19,703 nucleotides of DNA from Alphaproteobacteria bacterium (GTDB taxonomy: Bacteria > Pseudomonadota > Alphaproteobacteria > Rickettsiales > 21-14-0-20-44-7). The number at the start of each line of letters is the position of its first letter. Position 1 is the first letter of the stretch. Under the pieces are notes generated by a model. That model was not told where the DNA came from and did not search any database. It was given only the letters and a program-made list of their open reading frames with translations. The DNA lies in NCBI GenBank assembly GCA_013288575.1, contig JABDBO010000013.1:1-19703 (forward strand), read 5' to 3'. Of this stretch, positions 7,229 through 14,988 are shown one piece after another. Both the position numbers and the translations under genes were made by a program.

Positions 7229-7597
7229 GTGGTAAAAATTGGCGAAACTAGGGTTATTAATGATTCCAGCTCTGGGCTGGAAATCAAGCTGGAAGTTATT
7301 GCCGGGGTAGAACCTCTCGGCTCGGAAGTAGACCTGTTGCTCAAAGTTCCGGCGGCTGAAGTTGAGCGCATTCGGTTGCTAAAGAAATTACGGCTTGATT
7401 ATGATGAATCTCAGCCGATTTATCTGGAAGATGATTATCTTTTTATTGCCAATAGTGGGCCATTTGTTGAGGGTTTAGAGGCAAACTTCAATCAAATATG
7501 GGAATTTTTTACAGCAGCAGGTTTGGCCCTTACTTTCCAAACTACGAGCGAAATTATTGAATTTTGTCGAGCCAACATCGGCAAATCAGCCAGCTAA
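7229..7597 (+). CDS. Hypothetical acidic protein, 122 aa
   Basis: 122 aa from GTG 7229; the frame is open back to 7175 but contains no ATG, so the GTG is the best start (weak AAAAGAA upstream). It begins MVKIGETRVINDSSSGLEIKLEVI, then VDLLLKVPAAEVERIRLLKKLRLDYDES, YLEDDYLFIA and a helical end (FTTSEIIEFCRAN-like). It is acidic and soluble, with no signal peptide, membrane segment or known motif. The alternation of beta-like and helical stretches suggests one small domain. It lies between divergent ilvB and convergent murB, and its TAA overlaps the murB stop. I do not recognise the family. Confidence 0.6.
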   Translation: MVKIGETRVINDSSSGLEIKLEVIAGVEPLGSEVDLLLKVPAAEVERIRLLKKLRLDYDESQPIYLEDDYLFIANSGPFVEGLEANFNQIWEFFTAAGLALTFQTTSEIIEFCRANIGKSAS

Positions 7598-8493
7598 TTT
7601 TTGGCTTTGCCAATAATTTTTATCTCCGGCTCGAGTTTTATGCCGGAGTTTTCAAGCACGCGCTTCTGCACCTCATTAATCAAGTTTTCTAAATCAGCGG
7701 CAGTGGCAGTGCCGGTGTTGATGAAGAAGTTGCAGTGTTTTTGAGATACTTGTGCGCCGCCAATAGAAAACCCGCGTAATCCGGCTTTATCAATAAGCTG
7801 CCAGGCTTTTTCACCGGGTGGGTTTTTGAAAGTGCTGCCGCCCGTGCGCGAGCGGATGGGTTGAGATTCTTCGCGTGCATTTTTAATTTCTGCCATGCGC
7901 GCGTAAATTTCGGCTGAATTTCCCGGCGTGCCCTGTAGCCAGGTTTTGGTGACAATAAATTGCTCTTCCAGCATCTTGCCACATTTTCTGTAAGTGAATT
8001 TTAGTTCTTCATTGCTGAATTTATGAATATTACCTTTCATGTCGACCAGTTCTGCTTTGACCAATACATCTTTAATTTCGCTGCCATATGCGCCGGCATT
8101 CATCGCTACCGCACCGCCGATACCGCCGGGAACGCCGCTTAGGAATTCTAGGCCGGTAATATTGTTTTCGGCGGCAAAAATTGCAGTGTTGATATCAAGC
8201 GCTGCGGCTCCTGCTTTTACACGGTGATTATCTTTGGAACATATGCTTAAACTCGCAAACTCTCGGCCCAATTTGATGACAACGCCATCAATCCCACCAT
8301 CACGAATGATAATATTGCTGCCAACTCCCAAAACCGTTACAGGGCAGACTGGTCTGTTTTTTAGGAAATAAATTAAATCATCCAGATCCGCTGGTTTGAA
8401 CAAAACTTCAGCCGGCCCGCCGACGCGAAACCAGTTGGTCTTGCTAAGATCAGCATTTTCAGTGTAACGACCGCGGATTTGTGGGAGTTTCAC
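7594..8493 (-). CDS. murB: UDP-N-acetylenolpyruvoylglucosamine reductase
   Basis: 299 aa. A cytoplasmic FAD enzyme that reduces UDP-GlcNAc-enolpyruvate to UDP-MurNAc with NADPH, the second committed step of peptidoglycan precursor synthesis. FAD-binding parts: TNWFRVGGPAEVL, VLGVGSNIIIRDGG (54-67) and LEFLSGVPGGIGGAVAMNAGAYG (115-137). Catalytic residues: Arg169 in the TYR motif, Ser220 in RTGGSTFKNP as proton donor, and Glu290 in KLEPEIKIIG. The compact C-terminal domain is typical of short alphaproteobacterial MurB. The start is GTG, and GTGA (8490-8493) forms a 4-nt overlap with the murC stop, so translation is coupled to murC. It is the last gene of the 11160-7594 operon. Confidence 0.95.
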   Translation of the reverse strand: MKLPQIRGRYTENADLSKTNWFRVGGPAEVLFKPADLDDLIYFLKNRPVCPVTVLGVGSNIIIRDGGIDGVVIKLGREFASLSICSKDNHRVKAGAAALDINTAIFAAENNITGLEFLSGVPGGIGGAVAMNAGAYGSEIKDVLVKAELVDMKGNIHKFSNEELKFTYRKCGKMLEEQFIVTKTWLQGTPGNSAEIYARMAEIKNAREESQPIRSRTGGSTFKNPPGEKAWQLIDKAGLRGFSIGGAQVSQKHCNFFINTGTATAADLENLINEVQKRVLENSGIKLEPEIKIIGKAKN

Positions 8494-9911
8494 GCCACTT
8501 TCCCACTAAGTTTTTCTAGCTGCTCTGGCAATTTGGCGGCCATGTAAGTGATCGAACCTGCGCCTAAGCAGACAACTATATCACCAGGTTTGGCGCTCTC
8601 AGCAATTAGTTTCGGTAGAGCATCTTCACTTGGTAAACCAACCACATTTTTGTGTCCGTGCGAGCGGATATTTTCTACTAAATGGTCTTTATCAATTCCG
8701 GCAATCGGTTCTTCGCCGGCCGTGTAAATATCAGTGACTATTACCTTATCCGCATCATTGAAACATGTTGCAAATTCGCCGAACAAATCGCGCACGCGAG
8801 TGAAGCGGTGCGGTTGCACCACTGCAATAACGCTACCTTTCGTCACTGAACGCGCGGCTTGCAAGGTTGCCATAATTTCAGTTGGATGATGACCGTAATC
8901 ATCAATAATTGTTACGCCATTTGCTTCACCAACTTTAGTGAAACGGCGTTTGACGCCTTCAAAATTCGCGAAAGCTTTTTTGATGATGCTGTCTTTAATT
9001 TTTAATTCATGCGCAACGGCAATTGTCGCCAGCGAGTTTAAAATATTATGTTTGCCCGGCATTGGGATGTGAAGGTCTTTGATGACCGTATCACCATTCA
9101 CAATTGCGTCATAAGTTGAGCCGGTTGCATCAGTGCGAATATTTTCAGCGCGCACTTCCGCTTGTGGGGAGAGGCCATAGCTGATAATTCGGCGGTCTTT
9201 GATCTGACCAATTAGCGACTGCACTTCCGGGTGATCCAAACACATCACCGCGAAGCCATAAAACGGAATATTGCTGACGAAGCTTTTAAAAGCCTCGCGC
9301 GCTTTGTCAAAATTGCCGTAAAAATCCAAGTGTTCCGGCTCGATATTGGTGACAACTGCAACAGCTGCTGGAATGCGGTTGAACGTGCCGTCAGATTCAT
9401 CAGCTTCAACCACCATCCATTCAGATTTGCCAAGTTTAGCATTGGTGCCAAACGCATTGATGATGCCACCGTTGATAACTGTCGGGTCAAACTTCGCCGC
9501 ATCAAGCATGGTTGCGATCATGGTTGTAGTTGTGGTTTTGCCGTGCGTTCCAGCAATGGCGATAGAAATTTTTAAGCGCATCAATTCTGCTAACATTTCA
9601 GCGCGGCGCACAACCGGAATGTGATTTTCACGCGCAGCTTGCACTTCCGGGTTATCATTTTTTACCGCAGAAGAAATTACCACAACACTTGCGCCATCAA
9701 TATTTTTGGCATCCTGGCCTTTCATAACTTTGATGCCGAGTTTTGCCAAACGTTCAGTATTGTAATTAGAACTAAGATCAGAGCCTTGTACAGCAAAGCC
9801 AAGGTTGTGCAGCACTTCGGCGATGCCGCTCATGCCAATACCGCCGATACCGACGAAATGAATTGTGCCAACTTCTAGAGAGAGTTTTGATGAGAGTGGA
9901 AGGATTTTCAT
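8490..9911 (-). CDS. murC: UDP-N-acetylmuramate--L-alanine ligase
   Basis: 473 aa. It adds L-Ala to UDP-MurNAc with ATP, starting the peptide stem of peptidoglycan. The Mur ligase domains are in order: a Rossmann N-terminal domain (VGTIHFVGIGGIGMSGIAEVL, 14-34), the ATP-binding central domain with P-loop GTHGKTTTT (121-129), EADESDGTF with the conserved acidic residues, NIEPEHLDFYG, and NILNSLATIAVA, then the C-terminal domain with DDYGHHPTEI and VVQPHRFTRV. It overlaps the upstream membrane-protein gene by ATGA (9908-9911) and murB by GTGA. A MurC rather than Mpl or MurD identity is supported by the GIGGIGMSGIA and DDYGHHPTE motifs and by the murB neighbour. Confidence 0.96.
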   Translation of the reverse strand: MKILPLSSKLSLEVGTIHFVGIGGIGMSGIAEVLHNLGFAVQGSDLSSNYNTERLAKLGIKVMKGQDAKNIDGASVVVISSAVKNDNPEVQAARENHIPVVRRAEMLAELMRLKISIAIAGTHGKTTTTTMIATMLDAAKFDPTVINGGIINAFGTNAKLGKSEWMVVEADESDGTFNRIPAAVAVVTNIEPEHLDFYGNFDKAREAFKSFVSNIPFYGFAVMCLDHPEVQSLIGQIKDRRIISYGLSPQAEVRAENIRTDATGSTYDAIVNGDTVIKDLHIPMPGKHNILNSLATIAVAHELKIKDSIIKKAFANFEGVKRRFTKVGEANGVTIIDDYGHHPTEIMATLQAARSVTKGSVIAVVQPHRFTRVRDLFGEFATCFNDADKVIVTDIYTAGEEPIAGIDKDHLVENIRSHGHKNVVGLPSEDALPKLIAESAKPGDIVVCLGAGSITYMAAKLPEQLEKLSGKVA

Positions 9912-10153
9912 ATTTTTTTATTTTTCCAAATACCGTAAATGCTGATGCCGATCCAGAAGATTTCGATTACGAATGAGGCGAGGTTGAAAGTGAAGCATAA
10001 TGAGAAGAGTAAAAAGCTGGCAGCGGCGAAATTCATGTAAAGATAAGTTGCGCTTCGGCTGCTGACACGGCCATTTTGCAAAAGGAAATAGGCAAGAATC
10101 AGGAGGATAGTACCGGTCATGCCGACGATGTCTGGGAAAGTGAGGTTATGCAT
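9908..10153 (-). CDS. Small CBU_0592-like membrane protein
   Basis: 81 aa with three hydrophobic segments: DIVGMTGTILLILAYFLLQ, YLYMNFAAASFLLFSLCF and FVIEIFWIGISIYGIW, ending in basic KNKKI. The pattern DxxGxxGxxLxxxAYxLLxxG, then YxxxNxxxAxxLLxSL, FN, and IExFWIxISxxGI resembles the small proteobacterial membrane family named after CBU_0592; this is a recall-based match. Its function is not known. It sits between the TPR-methyltransferase gene (TAATG, 1-nt overlap) and murC (ATGA, 4-nt overlap), so it is co-translated with the cell-wall genes. Confidence 0.75.
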   Translation of the reverse strand: MHNLTFPDIVGMTGTILLILAYFLLQNGRVSSRSATYLYMNFAAASFLLFSLCFTFNLASFVIEIFWIGISIYGIWKNKKI

Positions 10154-11160
10154 TATTTCTTCTCTAAAATATAAACTAAATCAACCGCGCCGGATGAATA
10201 GGTTGCTTCGCGCTCGGAAGCTATGTTGAAACCAATATTATCTGCAAGCTTTTTTATATAACTTGCCGAATGAGAGAATATGAGCGTTTTTGATTTGAAA
10301 GCATAATCATTCGTTCCGAGCTCAAGGTCGCGGCTGATGTTAAAAGCAAAGAGCCCGCCTTTTTCCAACAGATTGTGCACATCATGGAAATAATCTTTTA
10401 AATCACCGAGGTTATCAAGATAATAAGTCGAAATCACCACTGCAAATTTATCTTTGCATTCCTTCATGAAATCTTCAGGGAATTTGGTTGCGATCAAATT
10501 GAAAGTGAGAAGGTCATTAATTCGGCGCGTTCTGGCAATTGCTACCATTTTGAGCGACGGTTCAACTCCAACTACGGCATTGGAAATTGGGCGCAAGATC
10601 TGTGCGGAATCACCACCGCGGCAGCCGAGATCAAGCACATTGAAACCCATATTTTCGCCGATAATTTTTTTAAATTCTTCAGCAAGAATGTTATTTAAAA
10701 CGGAAGAAGTTCCTTCAACAAAAGCTTCATAACGAGTTGAGATAAAATCCAGTTTTTCAATAATGAACGAACGCGGGATTGATTTTATGGTAATATCACC
10801 GCCGCATGCTGCTAAAAGAAAACGCGCTTCATCAAGATCTGGCCGGGCGGCAATTGCTTTTTTTAAAGGTGCCGCTGCTTTGTCAAATTTACCGGCGAAA
10901 AAATAGCTTTTGCCGAGCAGATATTGCGCAATAGAATTGTTTTTATTCAATAAAAGGACAAATTTGAAACGCATGGCCGCATCAAAAAATTCACCCTTTT
11001 TAAGCTGGCGAATGGCAAGTTCCATATTAGATTTTTCGAGGTTTGAAAGCTTGTAAAATGCCTGTTTGCCAAAGCCGCTGACGCGCTTATAGAAGCCTGT
11101 CATCTTATCGATGCCACTTTGCTGTGGTTTTTGCTGAAGTTTTTGGTTATTTTCTACCAT
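10153..11160 (-). CDS. TPR-containing SAM-dependent methyltransferase
   Basis: 335 aa, cytoplasmic. A basic N-terminus (1-45) precedes two TPR-like repeats: MELAIRQLKKGEFFDAAMRFKFVL (46-69) and AQYLLGKSYFFAGKFDKAAAPLKKAI (78-103). A linker is followed by a class I methyltransferase core: motif I VLDLGCRGGDSAQIL (175-189), the acidic end of strand 2 in VVGVEPS, VVISTYYLDNLGDL for strand 4, and LLEKGGLFAFNISR for the motif III region. Pairing TPRs with a methyltransferase suggests a protein or bound-partner substrate, but the substrate cannot be read from sequence. It is the first gene of the murC-murB operon and starts only 28 nt from divergent mnmE. M20 could be an alternative start. Confidence 0.8.
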   Translation of the reverse strand: MVENNQKLQQKPQQSGIDKMTGFYKRVSGFGKQAFYKLSNLEKSNMELAIRQLKKGEFFDAAMRFKFVLLLNKNNSIAQYLLGKSYFFAGKFDKAAAPLKKAIAARPDLDEARFLLAACGGDITIKSIPRSFIIEKLDFISTRYEAFVEGTSSVLNNILAEEFKKIIGENMGFNVLDLGCRGGDSAQILRPISNAVVGVEPSLKMVAIARTRRINDLLTFNLIATKFPEDFMKECKDKFAVVISTYYLDNLGDLKDYFHDVHNLLEKGGLFAFNISRDLELGTNDYAFKSKTLIFSHSASYIKKLADNIGFNIASEREATYSSGAVDLVYILEKK

Positions 11161-11188
11161 CTTAACGAATATAGCTCATAAAAGTTAA

Positions 11189-12481
11189 ATGAAAACAATA
11201 TTTGGCGTAGCAACGGCAATTACTCGCTCAGGCGTGGCGGTGATAAGGATTTCGGGTAACGGTGCGCTTAACGCTGCGCGAGAACTTGGAACTGGGAACT
11301 TAGAACCTAGAAAGGCTAAGCTTTGTAAGCTTGCTTTTAAGAGAGAGGCTATTGATGAGATTTTGGCAATTTATTTTAAAGGGCCGCATAGTTTTACCGG
11401 CGAAGATGTGGTTGAACTACACACGCATGGCAGCCGGGCAGTAATCAAAAAAATATTAGCAATATTAGGTGCAATGCCAGATTTGCGCATGGCTGAACCT
11501 GGAGAGTTTTCGCGCCGGGCTTTTGAGAATGGTAAAATGGATTTGCTTGAAGCCGAAGGTTTGGCTGATTTAATTGATGCTGAAACCGAAAGCCAGCACC
11601 GCCAGGCGTTGCGGCAGATGCAGGGTCAGCTTGGCCATATTTATGAAAAGTGGCGGAAAGAGATTATTGAAATTTTGGCATTTGTTGAAGCTTATATAGA
11701 TTTTCCCGATGAAGATTTGCCGCAGGAATTGATTGATCGCCTGACTGCAAAAATCGAAAATTTAAAAGCAGAAATCAAAAATTATTTAACTGATAATCGC
11801 CGTGGCGAAAAAATCCGCGAAGGGATTTATGTTGTCATTATAGGTGCGCCAAATGTTGGTAAATCAAGTTTGTTGAATTATCTGGCCGGGCGTGATGCGG
11901 CGATTGTTTCTGAACATGCCGGCACCACGAGAGATGTGATTGAGGTGCAGATGGAAATTAGTGGATTCGCAGTGACTATTGCTGATACGGCAGGTTTGCG
12001 CGAAACTACAGATGAAATTGAAAGCGAGGGCATAAAACGCGCCCGCGACCGCGCGAAAGATGCTGACCTTAAAATTATTATGCTGGAAGCTGGTACGGTA
12101 GATAAGTCTGTTCTGACATTTGCGGATGAAGATTCGATTGTTGTGGTGAATAAAATTGATCGCGCGAAAAGTGTTGAAAAGAATGCGTTAAATATCTCAA
12201 TCAAAACCGGGGATGGTTTAGATCAAATGCTTGCTGCACTTTCTGCAAAAATCTCAAAGAAATTTGAACTTAATGAAACGCCGCTTATTACGCGCGCAAG
12301 GCACCGCGAAGCGCTTTCAAAAGCTTTAGCCTCACTGGAAAATTTCTCAACCGAAAAACCAATTGAGTTGATGGGTGAAGATTTACGTTATGCAGCATCA
12401 CAAATTGGCCGCATTACCGGCAAAATCGATGTTGATGATATTCTGGATGTGATTTTTTCGCAGTTTTGTATTGGAAAATAA
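11189..12481 (+). CDS. mnmE: tRNA modification GTPase MnmE (TrmE)
   Basis: 430 aa, slightly shorter than the usual ~450. With MnmG it installs the 5-carboxymethylaminomethyl group on U34 of certain tRNAs. N-terminal folate-binding domain: IFGVATAITRSGVAVIRISG, FTGEDVVELHTHGS, EPGEFSRRAFENGKMDLLEAEGLADLIDA. The G domain is inserted in the helical domain: G1 GAPNVGKSS (219-227), G2 GTTRD, G3 DTAGLR, G4 NKID. The C-terminal FCIGK with its catalytic Cys is intact at 426-430. No mnmG, rsmG or parAB gene is adjacent, although such a cluster is common elsewhere. The start is supported by the conserved first strand; no clear Shine-Dalgarno is seen. It is convergent with motA, with a 14-nt gap. Confidence 0.96.
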   Translation: MKTIFGVATAITRSGVAVIRISGNGALNAARELGTGNLEPRKAKLCKLAFKREAIDEILAIYFKGPHSFTGEDVVELHTHGSRAVIKKILAILGAMPDLRMAEPGEFSRRAFENGKMDLLEAEGLADLIDAETESQHRQALRQMQGQLGHIYEKWRKEIIEILAFVEAYIDFPDEDLPQELIDRLTAKIENLKAEIKNYLTDNRRGEKIREGIYVVIIGAPNVGKSSLLNYLAGRDAAIVSEHAGTTRDVIEVQMEISGFAVTIADTAGLRETTDEIESEGIKRARDRAKDADLKIIMLEAGTVDKSVLTFADEDSIVVVNKIDRAKSVEKNALNISIKTGDGLDQMLAALSAKISKKFELNETPLITRARHREALSKALASLENFSTEKPIELMGEDLRYAASQIGRITGKIDVDDILDVIFSQFCIGK

Positions 12482-12495
12482 CTTGTAAATTGCGC

Positions 12496-13359
12496 TTAAG
12501 CAGTCGCCGCCTCAATAGCTTGTTCTAATTCAAAAAATGTCGGCTGTAATTTGCTTGGCACGTTGCCGCGGCCAACTTCTACGGCGATCTGCACTGCCTG
12601 GCCATTCAAATAGCCAACCATGATGTCACGGATAATATAGATGAAATGCGCTTCTTCGTTTTTAATTTCACTTAATCGGTTAGAAATTGGGCCAAAGATA
12701 CAATAGGAGAAAAATACGCCAAGGAATGTACCGACAAGTGCGCCGCCGATCATCGCACCCAAAATTTCCACTGGCTTATTGATTGATGCCATAGTTTTTA
12801 CTACACCTAATACCGCTGCAACGATACCGATTGCGGGCAAACCTTCAGCCATCTGCTGCAACGCATGGGCAGGCTGCAATGCTTCATGGTGATGTTTCTC
12901 AATTTGTTTTTCCATCGCATCTTCAATCTGGTGAGGGTCTTCAAGGCTCATAGTGATCATACGGAATGTATCGCAGATAAAATGTGCGGCAAAATGGTCG
13001 TGCAAAATCTTTGGATATTTTTGGAAAATGTCGCTTTCTTCCGGCTTTTCAATATGTGGTTCAAGCGCAATTAGACCTTTCGATTTAACGAGCTTTACCA
13101 AAATATACATCAGGCAAAGAAGATCCATGTAATCTTGTTTTTTGTAAATTGGGCCTTTAAAAGCATTGCCGAAACCTTTCAGAACGCCTTTTAAAATATG
13201 GCCGCGGTTGGCAATGATCAATGCGCCAGTTGAAGCACCCAGAATTGTTGCAACTTCATGCGGGGCAGCTTCGATGATGATGCCGATGTTACCGCCCGAC
13301 GCAATATATACGCCGAAGACGCAGCCTAGAACGATAGCGATACCAATTAAAATTGCCAT
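12496..13359 (-). CDS. motA: Flagellar motor stator protein MotA
   Basis: 287 aa. MotA and MotB form the inner-membrane proton channel that drives flagellar rotation. Four membrane segments are visible: IGIAIVLGCVFGVYIA near the start, HEVATILGASTGALIIA, then GLPAIGIVAAVLGVVKTM and IGGALVGTFLGVFFSYCIF. The large cytoplasmic loop between helices 2 and 3 contains the basic/acidic stretch that contacts FliG. The proline of GLPAIGIVAAVLGVV is the conserved helix-3 proline. It is divergent from motB rather than in a motAB operon, with 168 nt between the starts. A 12-bp tandem repeat fills the bases directly upstream of the ATG, so no Shine-Dalgarno is present. Confidence 0.95.
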   Translation of the reverse strand: MAILIGIAIVLGCVFGVYIASGGNIGIIIEAAPHEVATILGASTGALIIANRGHILKGVLKGFGNAFKGPIYKKQDYMDLLCLMYILVKLVKSKGLIALEPHIEKPEESDIFQKYPKILHDHFAAHFICDTFRMITMSLEDPHQIEDAMEKQIEKHHHEALQPAHALQQMAEGLPAIGIVAAVLGVVKTMASINKPVEILGAMIGGALVGTFLGVFFSYCIFGPISNRLSEIKNEEAHFIYIIRDIMVGYLNGQAVQIAVEVGRGNVPSKLQPTFFELEQAIEAATA

Positions 13360-13383
13360 AAATCAAAAATCAAATCAAAAATC
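13360..13383. repeat. Perfect tandem 12-bp repeat abutting the motA start
   Basis: AAATCAAAAATC occurs twice without a gap (13360-13371, 13372-13383), ending at the base before the motA ATG on the minus strand. On the motA mRNA the leader is therefore a U-rich GAUUUUUGAUUU duplicated element in place of a Shine-Dalgarno. It may be slippage; copy number could alter motA translation. Confidence 0.55.
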
Positions 13384-13527
13384 TCTGACTCCAGTTAACC
13401 GCAAAATGGTTAAAGAAGGGTTATTTAGAAGCTATAAGTTATAAGGATTGTTCATAAGGCCAGTTTCCTTAGGCTTATGGCCTGGGATTTTTACCCTTTC
13501 TTCATATATTTCCGTTACTTTTTATAT

Positions 13528-14796
13528 ATGTCAAAAGACCCAAATAAGCGGCCGATAATCATTAAAAAGGTCAAAAAGATATCGGGTGGCCACCATGGTG
13601 GCGCGTGGAAAGTTGCTTATGCCGACTTCGTAACAGCGATGATGGCGTTTTTCCTACTTTTATGGCTTTTGGCGCAAGCTCCTAAAGAAAAGTTAAAGGG
13701 TTTGGCGGATTATTTTACGCCGACCGTAGGTATTCAGGCTAAAAGCGGTGTTCAGCTAAAAGGTGCAAGTGCCGATGTAGATAATGGCATTAAAACAAAA
13801 CCGGGCGCTATGCCAAGTGTTATGCCTGGTGCGCCGCCGACAACAGGTGATACCCCAAAGGCACCGGAAAGTGATGAAGATAAAGAAGCGGATTTTGACA
13901 GCAAACCACAGCTTAACTTAACTCAGGCCGAAGCAGCTGAAGCAGATTTGGAGAAAAAGCGTTTTGAACAGATTAAGAAAGAACTCAATGATGCGATGGA
14001 AAAAGATCCGACTTTGAAAGCTTTCAAAGATAACCTGAAAATTAAAGAAACGCCGGAAGGTCTGCAAATTGAAATCACCGATCTTGATGGTGTTTCGATG
14101 TTTGAAATCGGTAGCCCTAAACTTCGTGCGGAAACTCAGCCTTTGCTTACAAAGGTTTCGCAAGCGATTCAGAAAGTTGATAATAAAGTTGCGATTATCG
14201 GCCATACTGACGCGCTCTCATATAAAAATAATAATGGCTATTCAAACTGGGAACTTTCCGCAGACCGCGCTAATGCAAGCCGTCGTTTCTTAACGGGTAC
14301 GGGGCTTGATGAAAAACGCATTTCAAAAGTTGAAGGTAAGGCGAATCGTGATCCGCTTGATAAAGAAAAGCCTGATGCAGCGCAGAACCGTAGGATAAGT
14401 ATTATATTGCTTAAAAAATCGATTGCGCCAGTTGATGATAAAAATTCTAAGGCTCCGGATGCCGCTGCGCCGACTACATCGCCTACAGCTCCGGCTCCTT
14501 CTTCAACACCGGCTTCCCCTTCGGCTCAAGAAGCGCCAGCCCCAGCTCCAACTCCAGCTCAACCTCCGGCGGATCCTGCTTTAGCGGCCCCTCCTATTGC
14601 TCCTAATACGGCACCTATTGATTCAATTCCAAGCCCGGCTGTGCCAGCTGCCACTCCTACTAGTTCATCAAAACCAGATGATAATAAACCGACAACTGAA
14701 TCTAAGCCTTCTGCAGCTTTACCAGCGTCACCGCCCAGTATGGCTTCATTTACAATAGAAACCCCAAATATTCCAAAAGCATCCCAACTTCATTAA
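13528..14796 (+). CDS. motB: Flagellar motor stator protein MotB with long Pro/Ala-rich tail
   Basis: 422 aa from ATG 13528 (MSKDPNKRPIIIKKVKK), chosen because basic residues then directly precede the membrane helix; an ATG at 13477 in the same frame adds an unlikely hydrophobic extension. AYADFVTAMMAFFLLLWLL (30-48) is the single membrane helix with Asp33, the proton-carrying aspartate. A linker follows (about 60-190), then an OmpA-like peptidoglycan-binding domain with VAIIGHTDA, NWELSADRANASRRFL and NRRISIILLKK (about 215-298). The last ~120 residues are a low-complexity Pro/Ala/Ser/Thr tail, unusual for MotB. Upstream non-coding DNA (13360-13527) should hold both divergent promoters; I see no convincing consensus. 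A repeat element begins 10 nt after the stop. Confidence 0.93.
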   Translation: MSKDPNKRPIIIKKVKKISGGHHGGAWKVAYADFVTAMMAFFLLLWLLAQAPKEKLKGLADYFTPTVGIQAKSGVQLKGASADVDNGIKTKPGAMPSVMPGAPPTTGDTPKAPESDEDKEADFDSKPQLNLTQAEAAEADLEKKRFEQIKKELNDAMEKDPTLKAFKDNLKIKETPEGLQIEITDLDGVSMFEIGSPKLRAETQPLLTKVSQAIQKVDNKVAIIGHTDALSYKNNNGYSNWELSADRANASRRFLTGTGLDEKRISKVEGKANRDPLDKEKPDAAQNRRISIILLKKSIAPVDDKNSKAPDAAAPTTSPTAPAPSSTPASPSAQEAPAPAPTPAQPPADPALAAPPIAPNTAPIDSIPSPAVPAATPTSSSKPDDNKPTTESKPSAALPASPPSMASFTIETPNIPKASQLH

Positions 14797-14806
14797 TTAT
14801 ATATTG

Positions 14807-14888
14807 TTCCCCTTCGCATCTCCTGACGTTCAGTTGGAACAGCACCGAAAGCGGTGCGCTGACGGCTCGCTCGGCTACTGCCTCGCAA
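14807..14888 (+). repeat. Post-stop repeat, copy 1
   Basis: An 82-nt element starting 10 nt after the motB stop. Its left block (TTCCCCTTCGC..., 33 nt) and right block (30 nt, including GCTCGCTCGGCT) match copy 2 at 19342-19418 with 3 and 4 mismatches. Between them is a variable hairpin, here GCACCG-AAAG-CGGTGC (14842-14857), flanked by CAG and CTG. Similarity to copy 2 continues outward to the stop codon (TAATTAT). It lies in the 192-nt gap between motB and hemF; the rest of that gap (14889-14988) is AT-rich and should carry the hemF promoter. It may be a 3'-UTR RNA element or terminator, or a small dispersed element. Confidence 0.75.
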
Positions 14889-14988
14889 GTAAATTGTCGT
14901 TCCAGTTTTATGACCAAATCTAGCTCCTAATATATTCGTTAATATAATTATTGCGATAATCTTCATTTCATCATTATATACCTTTAAT

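Noticed and set aside
7108..7371. N-terminal extension of ilvB to an upstream start at 7371
   Set aside because: The extension overlaps another gene, does not resemble IlvB, and a good Shine-Dalgarno precedes 7107.
9231..9878. Plus-strand ORFs opposite murC
   Set aside because: Antisense shadows of a well-conserved gene, with no initiation signals or motifs.
13532..13558. CAAA-N15-GCCGATAA, close to a sigma-28 flagellar promoter
   Set aside because: It lies inside the first codons of motB and the -10 half is simply the codons for Arg-Pro-Ile-Ile; a chance match is likely.
14793..14966. Minus-strand ORF of 57 aa beginning MKIIAIIILTNILGARFG and running through repeat copy 1
   Set aside because: Most of it is repeat sequence, and copy 2 has a 5-nt length difference that breaks the frame, so coding is not what is conserved. 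No Shine-Dalgarno. A repeat inserted into a small gene cannot be fully excluded.
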